Shown here one piece after another: positions 25,081 to 34,712 of a DNA stretch of 64,000 nt. The notes beneath the pieces were generated by a model, which saw only the letters and a list, made by a program, of their open reading frames with translations, had not been told where the DNA came from and did not search any database. Each line of letters opens with the position of its first letter. The first letter of the stretch is position 1. Both the position numbers and the translations under genes were made by a program. Source of the DNA: Strigamia acuminata (lineage: Eukaryota > Arthropoda > Chilopoda > Geophilomorpha > Linotaeniidae); NCBI GenBank assembly GCA_949358305.1, contig OX442315.1:21974427-22038426 (forward strand). The letters run 5' to 3'.

Positions 25081-25731
25081 CGACCTAGTCTGCCACGGTA
25101 CGTGGCAACATGGGATGTGGGTTTGGCTCTCAACGAATTGCGCAAACTCTGGCCACACGACAACTTAGATTGGATATGTCTACAAGAAAAGACACTTATT
25201 CTGCTTGCTTAACTACTGCAGCTAGAGTAAGCTCACTGCAACAATTGAAAACCTCGGAAATGACAGTGTCAACCGACGCTGTAATTTTCAACTCCAAAAC
25301 TATGCACAAGATTCTCGTGCGGGTCACCATACGGTTTACCGGGTTGCCCCATTTTACAAGAACGAGCAGTTTGCCCGTTTAAGGCGTTGTTCGATTTTTT
25401 ACAAAAAACGACAGATATACGCAAAGGAAATCATCTTTTCCTAAAGCTCCAACCTCCTCATGCTGCGCCTACTAAGGACACCTTAAGGCGTTGGATAAAG
25501 AATTTTCTTAAGAATATTGGTGTTGGACAAGAATTCGGAGCGCATTCAACGCGCGCCGCAGCCACCAGTGCAGCTGCTAATACGATTCCCGTGCAACAGA
25601 TTTTATCCGTTGCGGGCTGGACGTCCGAACAATCATTTGCCAGGTTTTATAACAAAACCATTGTAAATCAAAATGCCTTTCAAAACTCGGTCTTAAATAG
25701 ACCAGTTCCAAATAATTTGTCTAGTAAATAA
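25081..25731 (+). pseudogene. Tyrosine recombinase, frameshifted
   Basis: It starts RPSLPRYVATWDVGLALNEL in one frame until a TAA at 25210, continues as LTTAARVSSLQQLKTSEMTV in another, and returns to the first frame by 25387 (LFDFLQKTTDIRKGNHLFLK). The catalytic C-terminal half is intact: GAHSTRAAATS gives the H-x-x-R pair, and SVAGWTSEQSFARFYNK contains the nucleophilic tyrosine. The pattern TWDV...LTTA.R...L...W...HSTRAAATS...GW is that of recombinases from DIRS/Ngaro/Crypton elements. At least two frameshifts disable it. Confidence 0.85.
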
Positions 25732-25854
25732 AATTACTATTTCAAAATAAAAAACTGTAAAATATCTTATTCGTTTCAAATATTTTACTTTATTATCCTG
25801 AGAAAAGCCTATCTCTCAATTCTCCTGTTAAGCCGGAGATTACTGAGAGAGAAT

Positions 25855-26232
25855 GTAATCTCGGCTGAACGAAGTGAAGCGAAGCGAAGCGGAGCGAACG
25901 AGTGAAAGCCGAGGGCATTCTCTCGATGTAATCGGAGGTTTCACAGGACCCACCGTCCTCCCTGTACACCACAACTCCGAACTTCACTAATTAAATATAA
26001 TTTTGGTAGAGTTATATCAGAAAACTCGCCTACCGTCATCACTGCTGCTCCAGATGACTCCATTTTGTTTTTTCCTTCACTTCCCTTTTCTCCAGGATAC
26101 ACTTTTAAGACTGACGTAACCCGACTAGTAGCGCCATCTCCTGTGAAACCTCCGATTACATCGAGAGAATGCCCTCGGCTTTCACTCGTTCGCTCCGCTT
26201 CGCTTCGCTTCACTTCGTTCAGCCGAGATTAC
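25855..26232. mobile_element. Hairpin element with 94-bp perfect inverted repeats
   Basis: Positions 25855-25948 are exactly the reverse complement of 26139-26232, enclosing about 190 bp. Each arm contains a GAAGC/GAAGTG-rich tract. The unique sequence inside the right arm (about 26112-26138) carries gcgctactagtcgggttacg, inverted, which is also found just inside the left end of the adjoining recombinase element (about 21470-21490). The hairpin therefore shares terminal sequence with that element and is probably its derivative or part of its end structure. It has no coding capacity. Confidence 0.8.
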
Positions 26233-27220
26233 AGTTATTGAGAAACTTCTGTTAGTTGCCGCTTTGTGCTTCTTCTCTGATGGCGCAATTCTTCGAAATA
26301 TTAACTTGGAGAAACGGATTGGAAGCACTCAAGTATATATTTCATTTACATCCAATTTCCGTAACCCAGAATAGATAAAACCAAGGATACTCAAAGTAAA
26401 GTACTGTACAATTTAAATGCGATTATAACAAGTGCAGATTAAATTACAATTCGGATATTAGTTCCAAGAAGAATTCCAAGATGCCGTGGAAACCAAAAAG
26501 AACCCAAGATAGAATTAAATAATCTGCTTTCAAATTAGTCTTGGCTTAAGTGACTAATTAGACAACTACCATGGTGACGTAAGCCGATTATGTGAAACCT
26601 CCCAATGTCGGATTACAATCACTCGCCTGACTGCTAAGTGATAAGTGATATTGATGTCTTGTCTCTGTTATTTAAACATCAAAATATTTTTGTTTTGTAT
26701 ACTTCATTGACTTTATGCGATAATCAAAAAAACAAATGATATAAAAAATTCAAATATTTAAAACGACTGAATTGATTTGTAATTATTTAATATAAGATAA
26801 TAATAATAATTATTTCCACGAATTTGGTGCTTTTATGGGTATTTTTTGAGAAAAAATGTAATAAATAAATCAATAAAAAATATTCAATTTATGTCTACCT
26901 CATTCACACGCTTCAGTGCTGCCAAAGATGAGGATAGAAATTTTTTTTTTAAACCCCCAAAAAATCGAACATTTAGAACAGATGGCGCAACAGGCGAATA
27001 CTGTTGCAACGTTGTGCGGGTGGCGCGCACTAGAAAAGCATTTGGCTGGCATTTTGCGAGCCATTTGGAATACCACTAGCAAGCAACCCAGAACTCTTTA
27101 GCAAATCGTTTAAATCAAATAATTAATTTTGTTCGACAGCAGTATTTAAATTAGTTTAATGGTTTAGTTCGATTCTTTTTTTTTTACAAATTTAAACAAA
27201 CGAAAGACTTAGAAAACATC
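26233..27220. other. Intergenic, no recognised gene
   Basis: AT-rich apart from a patch around 26960-27080 where a 61-codon frame (26916-27101) is open. That frame has no recognised domain, signal peptide or homologue, so it is not called. Confidence 0.35.
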
Positions 27221-30200
27221 ATGATGCGACTGGTCATCTTCCTTTTGGCTTCCGGCTTTGCAAGTCTTCAAACTTTTTCTTTAAGACCAAATCAAGAATC
27301 TAATGAAATTCGAGATCATCAGGTACGATTTTAACTATAATTTTTTTGAAACATTTTTGTTATCACATTCACTATTTCTAATTTCTTTGATTTTTTTTAA
27401 AAATAAATTCATTTTGCTCGTGAACTCTTAATTTGTTTTCATTGCCTGAACCGAAATGTTCATGAAAAGTAGAGTTTTTTTCTTTTACTGTTATTGATAA
27501 AATGAAACCATTCATAAAACATTCTGACCGCACTTAGTAACTAACATAGTTTTATAAAAAATATCATAATGGGCATTTTTTTTATATTAAAGGCTGGTAT
27601 TAAACGTAATAATATTTTAGGTACTAATCAATTCTTCACAAAACATCTGCTGAAATTACGCAAATCAATTTTACGTGTTTTACGTGACATCTATAAATCT
27701 CTGAGATTACTAATTTTAGTACATTTTTACCTCAATCAGTTGAATTGAATGGGTCGTGTGGGCGCTCCATTAATATTTATTTCCTTTTTGTGACATTTTT
27801 AGTGAAAGGAAGCAATACATTTTTTTATTTTTATAAATACTCACATCCGATTTTCTCACTACTCATACGTTATGAGTTAACTTCTCCTTATTTTTAATGT
27901 GCAGTAAAATGTCGAGAATATATTGCTGCTTAGCACGGTCAAATACTTCCGGTTTTAAGGCCAAAACAAATTTTAATTGGATTTATAAACATGCTAGGAG
28001 TAAATCCACTTTTAAACACATTTACCGTGTCGTGTCAAATTGATTGATTAATACGAAAAGGAAGGAGTGGGAAAAAAAAGCGGAATTGAAAATGGATTTT
28101 CAAGTAAAAAGTTTCTATAGTTATTTATTTCTAAAATTGAAAAAAATTAAGACTACTAATCCCCTTTTTCAATTATTTTGTTTTTTTATATTTTCTTTAC
28201 ATTTCATTTTGTCGGCTGTTGATATAGAAGAAAATTAGTTTTTTTCAAGGATGTAAGACTTGAAATGTCAGACTTTTAACCTGGGTAGAGGTTTGAGTTG
28301 AAAGTTAAACGAAAAGCAACCTTTTCTAAACAAAACATTCAAAAGAAAATTGCGTTTTACACTGCATTTTTATTTTTTATATATATGTAAATGAAAAAGG
28401 AAGACAAAACATGAAACTAGAGTAGTACACAATTATACAAGAATATTTTTTTCCTCTTCCAGATTAACCTAATTAATTCCCATAGAATTACTAACATTAA
28501 CTACGTACTTAATTAAAAAGCTAATTCTGAAATTATACACGGCTTTGTGTTATCTAAATAAGTAAAATAAAGTTACGTGAAAATCTATTTTTAGTCGAAA
28601 AGTTCTTGAATGAATCAGAATGTAATCAAATATCGTATGAATTAAAGTTGACATACGTGTTGGATTTGTATCATCTTTTCCTCTTCCCCCCATTTTATTC
28701 CCGAAGGTTCTATTTCACTTTCATATCGTTCTGTGATCATGTTGAATTATGACTTTGTAAAGAGGTTGGTATGAAATGAAAAAATGTGATTTCTTTTTTT
28801 TTTTGAAATATTTAATTTGTTTTAGCTTTTAAATTTAAAAAAAAAAAAAGTTAATTTCATTTAATATAAACTCGAACTACCGTATATATGAATTTCTAGC
28901 AAAAAAAAATGAAATAGAAATCCAATTCAGAAAAAGAAGAAAGAATTTTTATAGAGGCGGGATTGTAAAAAATGCTTTATGGGATTGCAACTGCACATCA
29001 TGTTGTTTGTCAATTGGATTTTCAAGTGCAGTAAACTTTGAATGTAATCTCAAATTGGAAAGTGAATCTGTTGTCATTCAAAGCCAAAGAAGCGTGGATT
29101 TGCAGTATCTATCGATACGTCATCCCCAAACAACTTTTTTCATTTTCATTGATTATTCAGTTTTATAAACTAGTTATGGGGTTGCAAGTCACCATCAAAT
29201 CAAAATATTCAACTTACTTTAAAATAAAAATGTTTCATTTCAAATTTGAAACAAGAAAAATGTCTTGAGAATAATGACACAATTTATTAAAATCCAATGG
29301 ACCATTTTTTTTTTTATTTTTTTATTTTTTCTCTTTTTTTTCCTCTTTCCTTTCTTTCTTTCTTTTTAAATTACAGTCTTGTTGTGTAACAAGGATGTGT
29401 GTCTGCCCTGCTTTGCTTTAGAACATAAACATTGGGTGCTTGTCCAGTGAAAAATTACTTGCTTTCACGGTTCCACATACACGGTCACTCAGTACAATGG
29501 AAGGGCTTTAGATGAGCTTTCAATAGAATCAATGCATTGGACCGAGATTCGGCTGTATTCAATACACGAGTCTTTCTTTGTTTGATTTTTATCAAATTTA
29601 TCTACATCAGGCGCGTTTCACAGAAAAATGTCAACAAAATTGGGGAGAAAAGTCTCCTACTTTAAGAAAACATTTTTTTTTAATAAAATAATAAAATAAA
29701 TTGATGTTTTAACATCCAGAATAAATAAATATATGGTACATAATACATAAATGTTACAACGGTATGTATTTGCACCTGTTACCCACAGTTTCATTAAACA
29801 TTTTAAAGGCGTTTCTCTTTTTTATCGCTACACTTTTACAAACAAACTTGTTAATGAAATGACTCAGCTTGCAAGCTGTTGAGGTCGATTAATTTTCCAG
29901 AATACACACGAACAGAGAAAGTTTAAAGTTTAAATATTTTTTATAATAAAAAATTTCACAAAACTATCATTTGTTTTCAGAGTTTGAAATCAAAACCATT
30001 TTTTTTTTAATAAAACCACCCTACATTCAAGAAGTTTTGTCATAAATTTTCTTCAAAACTAGGAATAGATTTATTCTTAGAGAAACGTTGCTTTCAAGCT
30101 TTGATGTCTTTGTTTGCGCCATTAAACAAAAAGAAAAGCAATATATATCCAGTTAGATAAAACGTTTTCTTTATTGCCGGCGTCATTTTATTTTTAGGCG

Positions 30201-31793
30201 TCTGTGCCGAAGTTACCAGGTGATAATCAAAGGTTTATAAATAACTTAATTTTTGTTTTCAGTATACTCGTTTCAAACCAATGCCTGTATGCAGGGCAAA
30301 TTCAGCCTGTGCATATTTACAAGCTAATCATCGCGGCATCAACGTGCAACCTCTTTGTGAATGTCAAGGAAAACGAACTTGTCGACACGGCTGGGACTCA
30401 ATGGACGGTCATTCAATTACTCAGGGATCTGATCAATACAAGGTTTATATTGAAAAGTAATTTAAATAAACAAACAAAAAAGAAACAAATGGCAAACTTT
30501 CAAAATCATAAAAACTCCCCCTTCTGTGCTTTCCTGCTTACTATGGGAGAATATTTTCATTTAGATTAAATTTGAATTGCTTATAGGTTTTTTTTAAAGA
30601 CATATTATTTTCCAAGTAATTTAATAACATATTAGAATATGAGCACACACAGTGAAAATAACAAAACACATAAAAAATGTTTTAAACTTTTTTTTTTCGT
30701 TATTTAATAAGGAGGGGAAAAAAGATTTAAACTTTTTAAATTCTTTTTTTTATTTACGTTGAGTATTCATAATATAATTTTAATTTTAATTTGACTGTTT
30801 ATTTCAAGTTTTGCGACCGAGTGATAGAACCTCCTCGATGCAATCTTGTAGAATTCGCGTACACCTCATTGATTGAATACTCCAAAGCAACAGGGGACAT
30901 GGTGTCCTTGGCAACACATGTTCATTGTTGGTGTCCTGAATTTCACACCTATGATTTATTCGACACTCAATTTGATGAGAACGAAGATTTTGACATCATG
31001 CTTATAAAATACACCTGTCAACCGGTACGTATTGAATTTTTATTAATAATTTAGTTTAAAACATCGTTTATTCTGTACCTATACGAGTAAAACACTTTAA
31101 AAATATTTGCTTAGGATATTTTAGACGATCTATATTAAAGGTCCTTGCGCGATATTAAGCAGTTTTCGCATTTTGTAACGTCAACAAATTGATGGATGGT
31201 AGTGTATAAGAACAACCATCAGTGAGGATAAATTATCCGTTATGTTTACACAGGAAACTCTAATTTTGAAAGGAGGTAGTGGGAATTAATGAAAACATTG
31301 AAAAAAAATAAGACTCTTGTTGCTTTGTTATAAGCTTCATGTACCTGGTTCCATTGAGTAATAAAATATGCTTACTAGTATTTTGTAGCTTGATGGAAAA
31401 ACTTTTTTGGTATCCTGGGCAACTGTGAAAGAGAGTGAATGTTCTTTGTAGCCTTTAAAAGGCTTTTGTAATCCTACATAACCTAAATAAACAACAAATT
31501 ATGTTACTAAGCTATTATCTTCCATGTAACATGATGTAAAATGAAGCTAATGCAGCCCTTTCTTTGAAGATGATGAAAGAAAATAATAATCTAAGGGATT
31601 TAATTTCAAATTATAGCTCAAGACCTGTGAGCCAAGTGAATCTTGCCGAGTAGTTACAGATAGTGGTAACAACTTTTTGGTGAAGGATCTTTGCTCTTGT
31701 TCTCATCGTATGACCTGCCCAAGTGATTCGCGTTACATGGTCGAAAGCACGCCAATGGAAAAAGGAACTGTTAAACTAATTAGCTGTCAATAA
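27221..31793 (+). CDS. Secreted cysteine-rich protein, family not recognised
   Basis: Four exons, all split in phase 0: 27221-27322, 30263-30442, 30809-31024 and 31617-31793, giving 224 residues. Exon 1 is a signal peptide (MMRLVIFLLASGFASLQTFS), separated by a 2.9-kb intron. The mature part has 16 cysteines, an even number that would allow eight disulfides. Pairs recur in a CxC pattern: LCECQGKRTC, HCWCPEFHTYD and LCSCSHRMTC. Exon 2 ends WDSMDGHSITQGSDQYK and exon 3 opens FCDRVIEPPRC. Read as an extracellular, disulfide-rich protein; its function cannot be told from sequence. The polyadenylation-like aataaa overlaps the stop codon, so a downstream signal is more likely used. Linkage of the signal exon rests on phase and signal-peptide logic. 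Confidence 0.75.
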
Positions 31794-32204
31794 AACTATA
31801 TTTTTATCTGTACACGTGATTGAAGAAATATTTGTCCCACTTTTCAAGCAATATTTATTATGAATATCCGAAAAATTAATTAAATACTAGTAAATTAATT
31901 TAGTGATTGAAACTTTAATTTAAAAATAGCTTTTTTGATTTGAATGATTCGATAAGAATTCAATATGATGCGTGTATTCATTACCCACAAGAGTTGATTT
32001 ACTTTTATTTATTTTCTCATCACTTTAATGTATTATTTATGTGTGTAATCAAACTTTATTACTATAGTGCTTATATCTATGTATTATAGCTTATACAGTA
32101 TAATGTTTTATGGGTGTAATATTATTATGGATAAAATTGTATTTTGCAATTCCTGATTTACGACGTTATTTATTTTTCATAAAATTGATATTTTTTGGGA
32201 CATT
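31794..32204. other. Short convergent intergenic region
   Basis: It lies between the 3' ends of the cysteine-rich protein gene (plus) and the LNR gene (minus). AT-rich, presumably both 3' UTRs; nothing else seen. Confidence 0.4.
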
Positions 32205-33278
32205 TTATGCAAGAATTAATCCCCATTGCATTCTGCATCCACCACCTCTTCCGTCAGTATCATCTCTGTAGTATGGTGTCCAAGCATTAGCAACTGCACA
32301 AAGACGACGATCGGCTCCACCTCCACATTGTCCACCGTCACCATCAGGATACCACTGGTAGCAGACGGCAATATCTGCAGCCCAATAATCAGCATTTTCC
32401 GGGATACTGAGACGCCAAGACATTTGACAACCGCCCGGTCGTCCATCTGTGTCGTCTCTGTAAACGGCTGTGTAACTGCCGACCGTTGCACACGACTCAG
32501 CAGGTGCACCTGCACCACATTGCCCTCCGTCACCATCAGCATGCCATCGGTAGCAAATCGATGCTTGCTTGAACCAATCAGGTACTGACAAATCCGTTGT
32601 TTCCAATCCCCAACTCATTCTACAGCCACCGGGACGACCGTCTGTATCATCTCGATATGGAGTGGTCAACTCTCCAACATTGGCACAAAGATGGTTTCCG
32701 ACACCATCTCCGCATTGACCACCGTTTCCATCAGCGTACCAACTATTTTGAAAATAAAGAGTTGTTTAAAAAAATTATGTTTTGTATAGGTATTGTATTT
32801 ATTACTTGTAACACAATCTAGTCCTGGCTGCAAACCACACGGGAATTTTCCTTGCTCCTTTACATTGATATCCTCCTGAACCGCATGGAAATGAACGGGC
32901 TTTAGCTTCACAGGTATGAGGGCAGCAATCGCCGCCATCCCATTCTTTCTCAACCGTATTACAAAGCAAATCACACCAACCGTCTCCGATGGATTCAGAT
33001 TGGCAGTCACCAGCTGCGCTGCGTTTGTGTAGCTCTCGTTTCTCGTTGCACTGCAAATCTTCTAATTTACTCTGAACCTTATGAAGCAAAATGGCCAAAT
33101 GATCGCTAGAAATGAGTTGTACTTTTGGAATTAATGAAGAATGTTGAAGTTTTGTTTCTAAATGTCGAAGTAAAGTGCAGTTTGCCGAGGAAACAACATG
33201 ATTTAGGTCATAAACTATGTCGTGTTGTTGACTCAAAACTATCGATGCAAAAATGAGAAGAAACGAAAGTTGCTTCAT
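32205..33278 (-). CDS. Secreted LNR protein with three YRDDTDGR modules
   Basis: Two exons (32806-33278 and 32205-32742) encode 336 residues. A signal peptide (MKQLSFLLIFASIVLS) is followed by a helical stretch, a dibasic KR site, then a Lin12/Notch-type repeat CQSESIGDGWCDLLCN ending WDGGDC. The usual cysteine before WDGGDC is replaced by glutamate. The C-terminal two thirds are three copies of a module of roughly 60-70 residues. Each has CY-x-W-x-(A/P)DG(D/N)GGQCG, a further cysteine, then YRDDTDGRPGGCRMSWGL or a close variant. The acidic D-x-D-G-x-G and DDTDG runs suggest calcium binding, which is inference. I do not recognise a named family for the module. Extracellular location is well supported, function is unknown. 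Confidence 0.85.
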
Positions 33279-33408
33279 GTTGGTAGCTTTAAGCTTTCAG
33301 AAAAAGACAAACCAAGTCGCTGCAAGTCAAACATTTATAGTCTGTGTTATCAGGGTACATCAGTCATAGTATCACATTTCACGTTTTTAAAAACGGAGTG
33401 GTTAAATC

Positions 33409-33716
33409 CACAGAAATTCGGTGGAAATAACACACAGAAATTCTATGGAAATAACACACAGATATTTCCACAGATATTTCCACAGAAATTCGATGGAAAT
33501 AACACACAGATATTTCCACAGAAATTCGATGGAAATAACACACAGATATTTCCACAGAAATTCGATGAAAATAACACACAGATATTTCCACAGAAATTCG
33601 ATGGAAATAACACACAGATATTTCCACAGAAATTCGATGGAAATAACACACAGATATTTCCACAGAAATTCGATGGAAATAACACACAGATATTTCCACA
33701 GAATTTCTGTGGAATT
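33409..33716. repeat. 36-bp minisatellite
   Basis: About eight tandem copies of a 36-bp unit containing cacagaaattcgatgg followed by aaataacacacagatatttc, with single-base variants. The first copies are shorter or rearranged, and the right edge reads ccacagaatttctgtgg, a near-palindrome. The period is a multiple of three, so long frames exist on both strands; these are repeat artefacts. It lies 130-440 bp upstream of the LNR gene start. Confidence 0.9.
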
Positions 33717-34043
33717 AACGCTTGCCTTTTAAAAAAAGTGGAAATCCCACTGCTGAAGTAACCTAGATATTTTGTATTTTTTTTCGGAGAAAAAAGAATT
33801 ACTGATAAGAAGGGAAAATTGGTTTTAAAAGATTTTAAAAAGTCATTTGATTATGATTATGATTATGAGCCATCGTGAAATGATACATTTAGATTTAACG
33901 AGAATAAATATCTTTTATTATCAATTCAAGGCGCCAGTTTCGTTATACCGAATTTTATTATCGCTCAGATACTAAATACGCAATTTCCCTATTTTCGTAT
34001 TTATTGCATGACTTAAAGTTCACCGATGTCGGTGTTATAACGT

Positions 34044-34712
34044 TACAGTCAAAGCTGCGTAGCCCGGACATAGCACCGACCGGACATAGCACCGACCGGA
34101 CAGCTGTGTGGACCGGACAAGTTTGCCGGGACCCGGACCCAACCAATAAGGAGCAATGGAAAATTTGCTCTTTGGTCCGGACAGCTCCCCCTTCCGGATT
34201 CCGGACAAAGCGATGCGTCCCATATAAGGAAAAATCGCTGTGAAGTCCGGACAAAACCAGATTTTCTAGTGAAACAAATTACAAAAAGAATTAAAAACAC
34301 TAAAATTTAAATTAAAAATTAATTTATTGCAGTTTTACAAGGGTTAGAAAAGAAAATTTGCATTAAAGATACTGTTACGGCATGTGCACGTCGTAATGTA
34401 CACGTCTTCACGAACGTAGACATTACGTATTTTTAGCGATACTTTGCATTTGCACTACCCTTTAGCGCAAATTTCTGTTTTAAACTCTTATGAACCTGAC
34501 AATAAACTAATTTTTAATTTTTAATTTAATTTTTATTGTTTCTTTCATTAGAAAATTACATTATTTTGTATTTTTTTAACGTAGCAGACGTGTCCGGACA
34601 TGTGGCATTTGTCCGGACGAGAGAGCGTACGCGCCTTACAGAACGGACATTCCCTAGACTGGACGAGTTTCTGGGACCCGTCCTATGTCCGGGCTACGCA
34701 GCTTTGACTGTA
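34044..34712. mobile_element. MITE with about 30-bp inverted ends and TA duplication
   Basis: The left end, from 34046, reads cagtcaaagctgcgtagccc. The right end, up to 34710, is its reverse complement, and the match continues through ggacata. TA flanks both ends (34044-34045 and 34711-34712). A TA target and CAGT-type termini are typical of Tc1/mariner and pogo/Tigger families. Inside the left end, accgaccggacatagc is repeated and ccggac motifs are frequent. There is no transposase, so it is a non-autonomous copy about 665 bp long. Confidence 0.8.

Larger units (their letters stand above)
21434..25854. mobile_element. Degenerate tyrosine-recombinase mobile element (DIRS/Crypton-like)
   Basis: A 34-bp perfect inverted repeat occupies 21434-21467 and 25821-25854. 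Just inside the left repeat, an ORF at 21644-21964 begins MNSFVKVIGFPIINDNDDN and is proline/serine-rich, then low-complexity; it could be a decayed gag-like ORF. A palindromic minisatellite follows. At the right end is a frameshifted tyrosine recombinase. Between about 22860 and 25080 the DNA is AT-rich and I recognise no reverse transcriptase or RNase H, which a full DIRS or Ngaro element would have. So it is either an internally replaced, non-autonomous DIRS-like copy or another YR class such as Crypton. It is clearly inactive as read. Confidence 0.65.

Noticed and set aside
26916-27101. 61-codon frame just upstream of the cysteine-rich protein gene, considered as an alternative first exon
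   Set aside because: No donor in phase with the next exon and no secretion signal, whereas the exon at 27221 has both.
33222-33761. Long open frames on both strands over the 36-bp repeat, encoding repeated FDGNNTQIFPQK-type or RISVEISVCYFH-type peptides
   Set aside because: The repeat period is a multiple of three, so several frames stay open by construction. No start context, splice site or non-repeat coding sequence supports them.
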